From contig CANLMN010000010.1 in NCBI GenBank assembly GCA_947492105.1, positions 1 through 64,000 of the forward strand: a stretch of 64,000 bases of DNA, in the 5' to 3' direction. The first letter of the stretch is position 1. Each line of letters opens with the position of its first letter. The DNA comes from an uncultured Aquimarina sp. (GTDB lineage Bacteria; Bacteroidota; Bacteroidia; Flavobacteriales; Flavobacteriaceae). Made by a program: the position numbers and the translations under genes. The notes beneath the pieces were generated by a model. That model was not told the origin of the DNA and searched no databases. It saw nothing but the letters and a program-made list of their open reading frames with translations. Below, one piece after another: positions 19,377 to 27,735 of this stretch.

Positions 19377-19943
19377 CTATATAATCTTGTCTAAAGGATT
19401 TCTAAAATTTTTATGACCATCCTTATATTCGCTTAGGCTCATCCCTGTCTCACTCTTAAATTGTTTGCTTAGATGATTGACGTTGCTGTAATCGAGCAAT
19501 TGGCTTATTTCTGTGAAATTATAATGGGGTGTTTGGATAAGTTCCTTGACCTTTTCTATCTTCAGTTTGATAAAATATTTTTCAATAGTGATGCCCTCGG
19601 TAATGGAAAACACCTTGCTGATTTTTGAATAGTCCTTTTGTAATTTATCCGCAAGAAAATCGGATAGCTTACCATCAATTTCAAGGGGCATTACATTCAA
19701 TAACTTTATCAATTCAATTTTTACTTGCTCGGTCAATTTATCCTCAGTAGAAGCGATGAGTGCAAATCCATTTCTTTTTAAAATTTCGGTAAGTATGCTC
19801 AATTGTTCTTTTTCATTCATATCTAATCGAAGCCTACCCAACTCAATATCCAACAGACTAATGTTAGCCTTAAACAGTTCATCTTTTAAGACCTTGATGC
19901 AACGGTCGCACACCATATTTTTTATATAAAAATCTTTTACCAT
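19377..19943 (-). CDS. AraC-type regulator with N-terminal metal-binding (HMA-like) domain
   Basis: 188 residues. The N-terminus (MVCDRCIKVLKDEL) has the CxxC of an HMA-type metal domain, and the C-terminal half is an AraC helix-turn-helix (FTEISQLLDYSNVNHLSKQFKSETGMSLSEYK). Proteins of this arrangement accompany Bacteroidota copper genes and are thought to sense the metal directly. The gene lies between the multicopper oxidase and the CusC channel, 2 bp after the latter. Likely regulator of the copper run. The target site is not visible. Confidence 0.82.
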   Translation of the reverse strand: MVKDFYIKNMVCDRCIKVLKDELFKANISLLDIELGRLRLDMNEKEQLSILTEILKRNGFALIASTEDKLTEQVKIELIKLLNVMPLEIDGKLSDFLADKLQKDYSKISKVFSITEGITIEKYFIKLKIEKVKELIQTPHYNFTEISQLLDYSNVNHLSKQFKSETGMSLSEYKDGHKNFRNPLDKII

Positions 19944-19945
19944 TG

Positions 19946-21244
19946 CTATTGAATTAAATAATTGATTATGGATTGTTGCACGTAATACATCTGAACCGAT
20001 TCTATCTGATTCATCTGAAATTTCAATTGCAGTTCCTGTATATCGAGCACATCGTTAAAATCTATGGTTCCCGTTTCATAATTCTTGATAAGAATTTGCT
20101 CGGCATCTTTGGCTTGCTTTAAATTCTTAGCTTGGGTATTGAATTTAATTCGGGCTTGGTTGCGTTGGGATATCGCTTTCGCGAAAGCGGATTCCAAAAC
20201 ATTCATTCGTTGCTCTTTTTGGGTTTCGATTTCCTGTTGGCGTAGCTCATTTTGTCTTGTAATAGACTTATATCGATTATTAAAAATGGGAATGGAAACC
20301 GAAACCATAGGCATCAACACATCTTTACCGTTGTCGCTAAAGTTGACATCGCTACGTTCTGTAACTGGCAGGTAGTCCACACCAAAGCCAATCATAGGTA
20401 GGCTCTCACGTTGATTGAGCAGTTCTGATTGTGCTACGGATTCGTAAAGTTTGTCGTATTTGAGCAGTTCAGGATTTAGCGATAGTGCGTCTTTTCCGTA
20501 TATGGGGTCATCCTCTGGGATATCCATTATTGCAACTATATCAACCGTTCTATTTTCATCCCGATTGAGAAGATTATTGAAGGTTGTTTGTTCTGCGCCA
20601 AATTCCTCTTCCAATACCTCTCTTTGCTGCTGTAATTCATTTTGACGAATCTGTAATCGCAATACATCTACCGCAGATGCCTTGCCCACTTCTACCGAAG
20701 TCAGTGCAAGACGCTCATAAGTTTTTAATAGTTGGATGTTCTCGTCGAGTACCTTTTGCTTTGCTCTTGTTTCATACAACCTGTAATAGGATTGCGCTAC
20801 TGATAGCGCCAATTTTCGTTTGGCGATTGTGATTTCCACATATTCAGCTTCGGCTATTGAAGTCGCATAATTTTCACGTGCGGTAACGGTACCAAACCAG
20901 GGCAACATCTGTTTTACACCTATCCGTGCTCTTTGTGCGCCCACCCTTGTTTCTGGCTCACTTACAAAATAGCCTGCGCTTACTTCCGTATTAGGTAGCC
21001 AGTTTGCTTCATTGACCTTTTCTTCGGCAATATTGTAGCGTAGTTCAAAAGCCTGAATTTCTGGATTGTTACTTACGGCTTCTTCAATATAGCTTTGTAG
21101 TTGTTGCGCCTGCCCGCTGATTGAAATCAGTCCAATGCTCATTATTAGTAGTGCGTTCAGATGGGCTTTCGCACTTCGTCTTCGCTCAGCATAAACTTCA
21201 GCGGAAACAAACAAAAGACAGATTATGATTTTTATATTTTTCAT
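19946..21244 (-). CDS. cusC: CusC/TolC-family outer-membrane channel
   Basis: 432 residues with two TolC-type repeats (EEAVSNNPEIQAFELRYNIAEE and NQRNQARIKFNTQAKNLKQAKDA). It is the outer-membrane partner of the CusA directly upstream, whose stop it overlaps by 4 bp. The signal peptide is odd: the hydrophobic start IIICLLFVS is followed by the charged AERRRSAKAH and then a second hydrophobic run ending SISGQAQ. The charged part is encoded by a 32-bp dispersed repeat (21165-21196) that appears to have inserted in frame, so secretion efficiency is uncertain. The palindrome is read as SAFAKAI (20174-20189). Confidence 0.85.
   Translation of the reverse strand: MKNIKIIICLLFVSAEVYAERRRSAKAHLNALLIMSIGLISISGQAQQLQSYIEEAVSNNPEIQAFELRYNIAEEKVNEANWLPNTEVSAGYFVSEPETRVGAQRARIGVKQMLPWFGTVTARENYATSIAEAEYVEITIAKRKLALSVAQSYYRLYETRAKQKVLDENIQLLKTYERLALTSVEVGKASAVDVLRLQIRQNELQQQREVLEEEFGAEQTTFNNLLNRDENRTVDIVAIMDIPEDDPIYGKDALSLNPELLKYDKLYESVAQSELLNQRESLPMIGFGVDYLPVTERSDVNFSDNGKDVLMPMVSVSIPIFNNRYKSITRQNELRQQEIETQKEQRMNVLESAFAKAISQRNQARIKFNTQAKNLKQAKDAEQILIKNYETGTIDFNDVLDIQELQLKFQMNQIESVQMYYVQQSIINYLIQ
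20174..20189. repeat. CGCTTTCGCGAAAGCG palindrome, copy 7
   Basis: Perfect copy inside cusC, read in the AFAKA frame. Confidence 0.9.
21165..21196. repeat. 32-bp dispersed repeat, copy A
   Basis: Matches 42629-42660 at 27 of 32 positions (begins GCTTTCG, contains CGCTCAG, ends AAC). It lies in the signal-peptide coding part of cusC and is read as VYAERRRSAKA on the minus strand. Confidence 0.75.
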
Positions 21245-24200
21245 TTGTTTGCTCTTTTAAGTTGGTATTCTTTTTTCCAGCTGTATAAAACTGGTAAAAG
21301 GAAATAGGATGTGACGTCGATTATCATTCCGCCAAAAATTGGAATGGCCATCGGAATCATAATGTCGCTTCCTTTTCCTGTAGATGTGAGTACTGGCAAC
21401 AATGCTAAAACTGTGGTCACGGTGGTCATCAAACAAGGACGTATGCGTTTTCCTGCGGCTTCCAAAGTGGCGAGACGTATGTCCTTTTTACTGTCTGGTT
21501 CGTTGCTTTTGAAGGATTGGTCTAAATAGGTTGCCATTACGACACCATCATCTGTCGCGATTCCAAACAAGGCTATAAAACCGACCCAAACGGCCACACT
21601 TAAATTGATGGTTTTCATATTGAACAAATCGCGTAGGTTCTCGCCAAAAAAGCTGAAATTGAAAAACCAATCCTGACCGTATAACCAAATCATTATAAAA
21701 CCACCTGCAAAGGCTACAGCGATGGCAGTAAAAACCATAAGGGACGTAGAAACCGACCTGAACTGGAAATACAAAATCAAGAAAATGACCAGCAAGCAAA
21801 GTGGCACAACTACCGATAGCGTTTTTTCTGCTCTAAGTTGATTTTCGTACGTTCCTGTAAATCGGTAACTGATTCCTTGTGGCACGACCAAATCGCCATT
21901 ATCGATTTTCTGTTGAATGAGCGCTTGGGCATTTTCCACCACATCGACTTCGGCAAAGCCATCGAGCTTATCAAACAGCACATACCCAATCAAGAAGGTG
22001 TCTTCACTTTTAATGACCTGTGGGCCTTGCTCGTAACGAATATCGACCAGTTCGCCCAAAGGAACCGGACTTCCAGTTGACACAGGAACATAGATACTTT
22101 TTAAGTCTTCTGGATTTGCACGCAGCTCACGTGGATAGCGTACACGCACACCATAGCGCTCACGTCCTTCTACTGTTTGGGTAAGTGGCATACCGCCCAC
22201 AGCTACTTGAAGCACTTCCTGAACATCCATAATGGAAATCCCATAGCGTGCCAGCTGGTCTCGTTTAATATCAATCAGCAAATAAGGTTTACCCACAATG
22301 CGGTCTGCAAAAACAGCTTGTTCTTTAACGCCTTCGGCTTGCTTTAAAATATCTTCCAGTTGAAGTCCAAAGTTTTCTATGGTTTTTAAATCTGGCCCTT
22401 TCACTTTTATTCCCATAGGTGCACGCATTCCTGTTTGTAGCATCACGAGTCGTGTCTCGATGGGCTGCAACTTGGGCGCAGAAGTCACGCCTGGGAATTT
22501 GGTCACTTTTACGATTTCATTCCAAATGTCATCAGGACTACTGATTTCCGGTCGCCAGTTTCGGTAGTATTCGCCATTGTTATCTTCAATCAATTCATTG
22601 CGTGTTGCACTTGTTTTGAGTTTTGATGCTGCATAGTTTGCATCATCATCGATTTCATTATTGGGATTAATAATGAACTTGTCATTTTTCAGCACAAATA
22701 GACCATCCTCATTTACACGATAGCGTTGTCTCTCGCCATTTTCATTTCGCATATATTCTGACTTGTACTGAATTACATTTTCATACATCGAGAGTGGCGC
22801 AGGGTCAAGAGCTGATTCTGTCCTTCCTGCTTTTCCCACTACAGTTTCAATTTCAGGGATGCTTGCCACGGCCATATCCAGCTGTTGCAAGACACGCTTG
22901 TTCTCTTCGACACCAGCGTGCGGTAAGGATGTAGGCATCAAAAGAAATGAGCCTTCATTAAGTGCAGGCATAAATTCCTTCCCTGTGTTACGCATTATGA
23001 CCACGCCTAAAACCAGCACCGTGGTTGGAATGATTAAAAACAGGTATCGGTTTTGAAGTGCCCAACGCAAAATGCTGTCATAGTATCTTCGGAAAACTGT
23101 AAACACACCAAGCAGTCCAAAGCAGATAATCGCTACAAAAATCAAATTCATTAGAATGCTGCGGTCAAAACCAAGTGGTCGCCAGTATTCGGCGAGTAGG
23201 AAAACAATAGCAACACAGGAAATAATAATATGGATGAGATTAGCTCGTTTTTCTGTAATTCTATCCCTTACGCTCAAAAGCGCAACAACACCGTAGGCAA
23301 TCAAAATGAGACCAAGCCAATAGCCATAAAAGATGGCTGTGATACCAAGGACAATGAGAACACCATTAATAATGTACTTTGAGCGTTCCATTAGGTTACT
23401 TTTCTTAAAAAGAAACGCGGCAAAAGGCGGTATTAAAAACAGCGCGATTACAAGCGATGCAGCAAGTGCCATTGTTTTTGTAAAGGCGAGTGGTCTGAAT
23501 AGTTTTCCCTCAGCACCTATCATTGTAAACACAGGTAGAAAACTGATAATCGTTGTGAGAACTGCGGTCAAAATTGCACCAGAAACTTCCGCAGTTGCGT
23601 TGTAGATAATTTCGTTTGTGGTGTATTCTATTCCGCTTTCGCGAAAGCGTAATTTTTTATCTTCCAGATGCCTAATCATATTCTCGGCGAGTATGACGCC
23701 CACGTCAACCATTGTACCGATAGCAATGGCAATTCCTGACAAGGCAACAATGTTAGCATCTACATTAAAGAGCTTCATTGTTATGAAAACCATTAAAACG
23801 GCAACAGGCAACAGACCAGAGATTAGAATGGATGCACGTAGGTTAAACACCATTACAATGATGACCAAAATGGTTATCAGGATTTCAAGTGTAAGGGCTT
23901 CATTGAGCGTGTGAAGTGTTTCCTGAATAAGTTGCGTGCGGTCGTAAAAGGGAACGATAGTCACTTGTGAAGTACGACCATCTGCCAAGGTTTTTGTGGG
24001 TAGTCCAGATGATAATTCAGCTATTTGGTCTTTTACATTATTGATGACTTCCAATGGGTTAGCACCATAACGAGCTACCACGACTCCGCCAACCACTTCG
24101 GCACCTTCTTTATCTAAAATACCGCGGCGGGTCTGTGGTCCCAAATGAACATTAGCGATGTCTTTGATTCGTATAGAAGTAAAATTTTCAGAAGCGACTA

Positions 24201-24993
24201 CTGCATTTTCAATATCTGCAACAGATTTTACATACCCTAAACCACGAACAAGGTATTCGGCTTGATTAATTTCCAAAGTCTGCGCACCGATGTCTTGATT
24301 ACTTTCCTTGACAGCTTTTACAATATCGGTCAAGCCGATGTTGTATTGTCGCATTTTTTCAGGGTCAACATCCACTTGGTATTCCTGGACGTAACCACCG
24401 ATTGATGCTACTTCAGAAACACCGCTTGCCGAAGACAGACCATATTTTACGTAGTAATCCTGTATGCTTCGTAATTCCTGTAGATCCCAACCGCCAGTTA
24501 CGTTGCCATCTTTATCACGACCTTCCAGCGTGTACCAAAAAATTTGACCTAATCCCGTAGCATCCGGACCCAATGCAGGGTTTACACCATCGGGCAATAA
24601 GTTAGCGGGAAGTGAATTAAGCTTTTCGAGAATACGGCTTCGCGACCAATAAAATTCTACATCCTCTTCAAAGATGATATAGATACTTGAAAAACCAAAC
24701 ATTGAAGAGCTCCGGATGGTCTTGACACCAGGGATTCCCAACAATGAAGTTGTGAGTGGATAGGTAATCTGGTCTTCGATATCCTGCGGTGAACGCCCTT
24801 GCCATTTTGTGAAAACAATTTGCTGGTTTTCGCCGATGTCTGGAATCGCATCCACGGCCACAGGATCTGTTGGTAAAATACCAGTTTCCCAATTGAAGGG
24901 TGCGTTGACAATGCCCCAACCTACGAATAGGGCGAGTAGTATAACAGCAACAAGTTTGTTTTCTATGAGAAATTTTATGCTTCTATTTAGCAT
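21241..24993 (-). CDS. cusA: CusA-type copper/silver RND efflux pump
   Basis: A 1250-residue inner-membrane RND antiporter: an N-terminal helix, periplasmic pore domains, helix 4 with the charged cluster GTMVDVGVILAENM, and a second half starting near LFLIIPTTVLVLG. It is longer than typical CusA (about 1050). Extra helices between about residues 540 and 640 (GVLIVLGITAIFYGYW and following) and a polar insert (about 745-830) account for this, as in other Bacteroidota CusA proteins. The palindrome is read as LRFRESG (23634-23649) in the cytoplasmic loop after helix 4. Partners are CusC (next gene) and probably the CusB at 9769. Confidence 0.9.
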   Translation of the reverse strand: MLNRSIKFLIENKLVAVILLALFVGWGIVNAPFNWETGILPTDPVAVDAIPDIGENQQIVFTKWQGRSPQDIEDQITYPLTTSLLGIPGVKTIRSSSMFGFSSIYIIFEEDVEFYWSRSRILEKLNSLPANLLPDGVNPALGPDATGLGQIFWYTLEGRDKDGNVTGGWDLQELRSIQDYYVKYGLSSASGVSEVASIGGYVQEYQVDVDPEKMRQYNIGLTDIVKAVKESNQDIGAQTLEINQAEYLVRGLGYVKSVADIENAVVASENFTSIRIKDIANVHLGPQTRRGILDKEGAEVVGGVVVARYGANPLEVINNVKDQIAELSSGLPTKTLADGRTSQVTIVPFYDRTQLIQETLHTLNEALTLEILITILVIIVMVFNLRASILISGLLPVAVLMVFITMKLFNVDANIVALSGIAIAIGTMVDVGVILAENMIRHLEDKKLRFRESGIEYTTNEIIYNATAEVSGAILTAVLTTIISFLPVFTMIGAEGKLFRPLAFTKTMALAASLVIALFLIPPFAAFLFKKSNLMERSKYIINGVLIVLGITAIFYGYWLGLILIAYGVVALLSVRDRITEKRANLIHIIISCVAIVFLLAEYWRPLGFDRSILMNLIFVAIICFGLLGVFTVFRRYYDSILRWALQNRYLFLIIPTTVLVLGVVIMRNTGKEFMPALNEGSFLLMPTSLPHAGVEENKRVLQQLDMAVASIPEIETVVGKAGRTESALDPAPLSMYENVIQYKSEYMRNENGERQRYRVNEDGLFVLKNDKFIINPNNEIDDDANYAASKLKTSATRNELIEDNNGEYYRNWRPEISSPDDIWNEIVKVTKFPGVTSAPKLQPIETRLVMLQTGMRAPMGIKVKGPDLKTIENFGLQLEDILKQAEGVKEQAVFADRIVGKPYLLIDIKRDQLARYGISIMDVQEVLQVAVGGMPLTQTVEGRERYGVRVRYPRELRANPEDLKSIYVPVSTGSPVPLGELVDIRYEQGPQVIKSEDTFLIGYVLFDKLDGFAEVDVVENAQALIQQKIDNGDLVVPQGISYRFTGTYENQLRAEKTLSVVVPLCLLVIFLILYFQFRSVSTSLMVFTAIAVAFAGGFIMIWLYGQDWFFNFSFFGENLRDLFNMKTINLSVAVWVGFIALFGIATDDGVVMATYLDQSFKSNEPDSKKDIRLATLEAAGKRIRPCLMTTVTTVLALLPVLTSTGKGSDIMIPMAIPIFGGMIIDVTSYFLLPVLYSWKKEYQLKRANK
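23634..23649. repeat. CGCTTTCGCGAAAGCG palindrome, copy 8
   Basis: Perfect copy inside cusA, read in the RFRES frame. Confidence 0.9.
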
Positions 24994-25135
24994 ACGATAT
25001 GATTATTAAACAGTTATAGAAATATGCTTTGGTTTGCTCTCAGTACAAATGAGAAACAACAAAACGTGCCCAAAACGAATGTATCGCCGGGCTTTTCCAG
25101 TTACAATTACATTGCTACTGGTACTGTTTAATAAA

Positions 25136-25555
25136 TCAAATTAAGAATGTCTGGTGCAATACCTGCAAGTCCCGCCTTATGAATGGGGGCGAGTGATCTG
25201 AGAAAGAGATCTCTTGTGATTCAGTTCCTTCAAAGAGACTGATATATGAGTAAGCAAAAGAGGCAACGAATATTTGTTGCTCAAAAGTAAGTTGTGAAAA
25301 ATCCTGTTTTAAATCCTCCTGACCTTCAATAATTAATTGTTCATCTGAGCAACAAGATTTTTTAGAAACCATTGAGTTAGAACAACTCTTAGCAGGTTCA
25401 GCTTTTTCCATTCCGCAAGTCTTAACATCTTGGATGAATGAAAAATCTACTAATGCATCTCCACAATAATGCATATCCACAGTAAACGACATTGTGGTCA
25501 GTAGAACCACAATAGCCATTACCATTGCCATTGATTTGTGGATAATTTGTTTCAT
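25136..25555 (-). CDS. HYC_CC_PP-family secreted protein
   Basis: 139 residues with an N-terminal membrane/signal segment (MVMAIVVLLTTMSF), then MHYCGDALVDFSF, CGMEKAEPAKSC, KSCC and a terminal PPFIRRD. The HYC, CC and PP landmarks define this Bacteroidota family, usually encoded just before a CusA pump. The Cys/His set suggests periplasmic metal binding. It is the first gene of the copper run, with the promoter expected in 25556-25783. A 142-bp gap with no gene I can support separates it from cusA. Confidence 0.8.
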   Translation of the reverse strand: MKQIIHKSMAMVMAIVVLLTTMSFTVDMHYCGDALVDFSFIQDVKTCGMEKAEPAKSCSNSMVSKKSCCSDEQLIIEGQEDLKQDFSQLTFEQQIFVASFAYSYISLFEGTESQEISFSDHSPPFIRRDLQVLHQTFLI

Positions 25556-25783
25556 TATTGCAAAATTAGCAAATATTTTAACATAAATGTTTGTTTTAAC
25601 GAAATGTTGTGTAATGGTGAAAAATCACATTTTCGATAAATAAGAATAAATCACAGTCAAATTCTTTTACTTTAGTAATTTCAAATAATTAAATATTAGA
25701 ACGCTATAGACTTCAATTTAACAGACATAAACGCATCATACTCAAGTCTTATCCCTAAAAAGACTGATGGTATAACCGTTTAT
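25556..25783. promoter_or_regulatory. Divergent intergenic region, copper run / Wadjet
   Basis: 228 very AT-rich bases between the divergent HYC_CC_PP and jetA genes. It must hold both promoters. On the minus strand TAATTTTG just upstream of 25555 fits a TAnnTTTG -7 box, with no good -33 TTG. On the plus strand I see no clean box. No small gene or RNA is evident. Confidence 0.4.
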
Positions 25784-27082
25784 ATGCTTCATAAAAAAAT
25801 CATTAATAAGCAGATTAACAAGCACTTTACCTATAAAGATATCGAAAGGTGTATTAAAGAGGTGGCATTAATGGAAAGCAGTAGCATACCTCATACTGAT
25901 CCTATTGTAGATGGTTTGTTGAAGTACTATTTAGAACATCCAAGAGAAGAACGCTTTAAATATGCGCTTACTGACTTTGCACTTAAGTTCGTTAAGCTAA
26001 TAGATAATAAACTATATAGCCCGTATGCAAAGTTTCCACTACGGGACACTTTCAAAAAACTTGCAGACTTTACAGCTTCAGATATTAAAAGTATAGATGA
26101 TTTTAATAGATGGTATGAATTTAATTTTGAAGGTAATAGCGGCACTGTAATTATAGATCATTTAGAATCATTAAAGGATTACGTTAATAAAGCTATTGAC
26201 GAGCTCAATATTTATATCAATCAAGACCAAGATTCGGCATTAAAAACAGCTGAGAATGTTTCCATATTATTTGAAAAAATTACTGCAAAAAGCGACGAGA
26301 TTAAAGACACTTTACTAATAAGTAATAGCCTTGATGAAGAAATAGAGCAAGTCGTTGACTATTTTTTAAAAAGAAAAAACAGCCTTCCTAACACTAAAAC
26401 GCCTGAACAGAAAGAGACACACAAAATATTCAGAGAAGAATACGGTAGAGCCGTTCAAATTAAAAAGAAGGTAGATGAGTTTTTTGTTGAAGTAGAATAT
26501 AAATTAGGGCAATTATTAGATAGGTCAGCTTACGCAAGTACTCAATTAATTACGGTTCAAGATAATTTTAAAAATAAATCGGCAGTTAGAATAAATATAA
26601 AACGGTTTTTAAAATTCACATTAGAACAAGCGTCCTTTTCTAAAAAAGATGGTATTACATTGTCTGAAAAATTCCCTTTAAAATCTATTGTTTCTGAACG
26701 TTTTAAACACGTCGGTTTGGTTTATTATGAAGAGTTTGGTATTCAGAAGAGCTATGTTATTGAACCTAAAGTCAATGAAGCACACCTTGAGTTACAAATC
26801 TCAAAATTAGATACCGAACTAACTCGTCAAGAGAATACCGCCAGATGGGTAAATCATTTTAAAAAGCAGTTAAACGACGATGGGGAAATTGATTTTAGTA
26901 ATCATTTTTACGATATAGCTTTAAAAGAAAATGATGCCTTAATAGCACTTAAAGTAGGATTTGAACTTGTAGAGTTTGCTAGACATAATAACGGTTACGA
27001 AATTAAAATAGACAGAGAAATCCCCAAGTCATCTCTGTCTCAAAATATTGCATTATGGAAAATGAAAATAATAAAGAAGTAA
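25784..27082 (+). CDS. jetA: Wadjet JetA (MksF-like, kleisin subunit)
   Basis: The first gene of a four-gene condensin-like defence operon that recognises and cleaves circular plasmid DNA. The 432-residue protein is largely helical with no membrane segment and has the size of JetA/MksF (DUF3375 type): an N-terminal helical domain, a central coiled-coil part (about residues 130-240) and a C-terminal winged-helix-like end. JetA bridges the SMC heads. The assignment rests mainly on operon position and size together with the unmistakable JetC and JetD. It overlaps jetB by 28 bp, suggesting coupled translation. The operon runs divergently from the metal genes. Confidence 0.82.
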   Translation: MLHKKIINKQINKHFTYKDIERCIKEVALMESSSIPHTDPIVDGLLKYYLEHPREERFKYALTDFALKFVKLIDNKLYSPYAKFPLRDTFKKLADFTASDIKSIDDFNRWYEFNFEGNSGTVIIDHLESLKDYVNKAIDELNIYINQDQDSALKTAENVSILFEKITAKSDEIKDTLLISNSLDEEIEQVVDYFLKRKNSLPNTKTPEQKETHKIFREEYGRAVQIKKKVDEFFVEVEYKLGQLLDRSAYASTQLITVQDNFKNKSAVRINIKRFLKFTLEQASFSKKDGITLSEKFPLKSIVSERFKHVGLVYYEEFGIQKSYVIEPKVNEAHLELQISKLDTELTRQENTARWVNHFKKQLNDDGEIDFSNHFYDIALKENDALIALKVGFELVEFARHNNGYEIKIDREIPKSSLSQNIALWKMKIIKK

Positions 27083-27735
27083 GTCAAAATTTTTCGTTTT
27101 TTAAAAACGCAGATGTTCAAGAATATTTTGCAGATTTAAACATTGAACTACTATCTGGTAGACATATTCAAAACGATAGATTTTATCTCTATAAACTACT
27201 TAAGGACTATTTCAACGAGCTTTCATATTATTATGAAAAGGTATATGGTTTAGAACTAATAATGGAAAGTAGAGAAGACTCAAAATACTATTACGTAGAT
27301 TATCCTGATGCATCCAAAGGAGCACTTGCTAACCCATCCCGACACAAAAAGCTAACGCAAAAACAAACCTTGATAGGTATTATACTACTTAATATGTATT
27401 ATGAGCGATATTTTGAAAGTAAAAAAGAAGTACGCTTTGCAGATATAAAAAAGGAGATTAAAGAAAGTGACAATAATATTTTGTACAAAAAATTATTTTT
27501 TAACAAAGTACAAGACGATTACTTGGAAGGCGACTGGTCATTAAAGGTTATTAAGCCATTTAAGAGTGTACTACGAGAATTTAATAAGTTGGGATGGATT
27601 ACAAATTTAGCTGTAGAAGATGGCGAAGATATACACTTTGTATTACGAGAACCAATTATTAGATTTCAAAAATTGTATGAAAAAGAAATTACAAACTTCA
27701 CAGAGTTTAGTGAAAAATACCTTAGCCAATTATAA
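27055..27735 (+). CDS. jetB: Wadjet JetB (MksE-like, DUF4194)
   Basis: 226 residues, the size and position of the KITE-type winged-helix subunit that binds the JetA kleisin. Helical, with winged-helix stretches such as KKLTQKQTLIGIILLNMYYERYF and SVLREFNKLGWI near the C-terminus, as in DUF4194 proteins. It starts inside jetA in another frame and its stop overlaps the jetC start (TAATG at 27734-27737). Sequence motifs of this family are weak, so the call depends on context. Confidence 0.82.
   Translation: MENENNKEVSQNFSFFKNADVQEYFADLNIELLSGRHIQNDRFYLYKLLKDYFNELSYYYEKVYGLELIMESREDSKYYYVDYPDASKGALANPSRHKKLTQKQTLIGIILLNMYYERYFESKKEVRFADIKKEIKESDNNILYKKLFFNKVQDDYLEGDWSLKVIKPFKSVLREFNKLGWITNLAVEDGEDIHFVLREPIIRFQKLYEKEITNFTEFSEKYLSQL

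Noticed and set aside
25005-25132. ATTAAACAGT / ACTGTTTAAT inverted repeat flanking the cusA upstream gap
   Set aside because: Ten bases at 128-bp distance in AT-rich DNA; no transposase or duplication. Probably chance.
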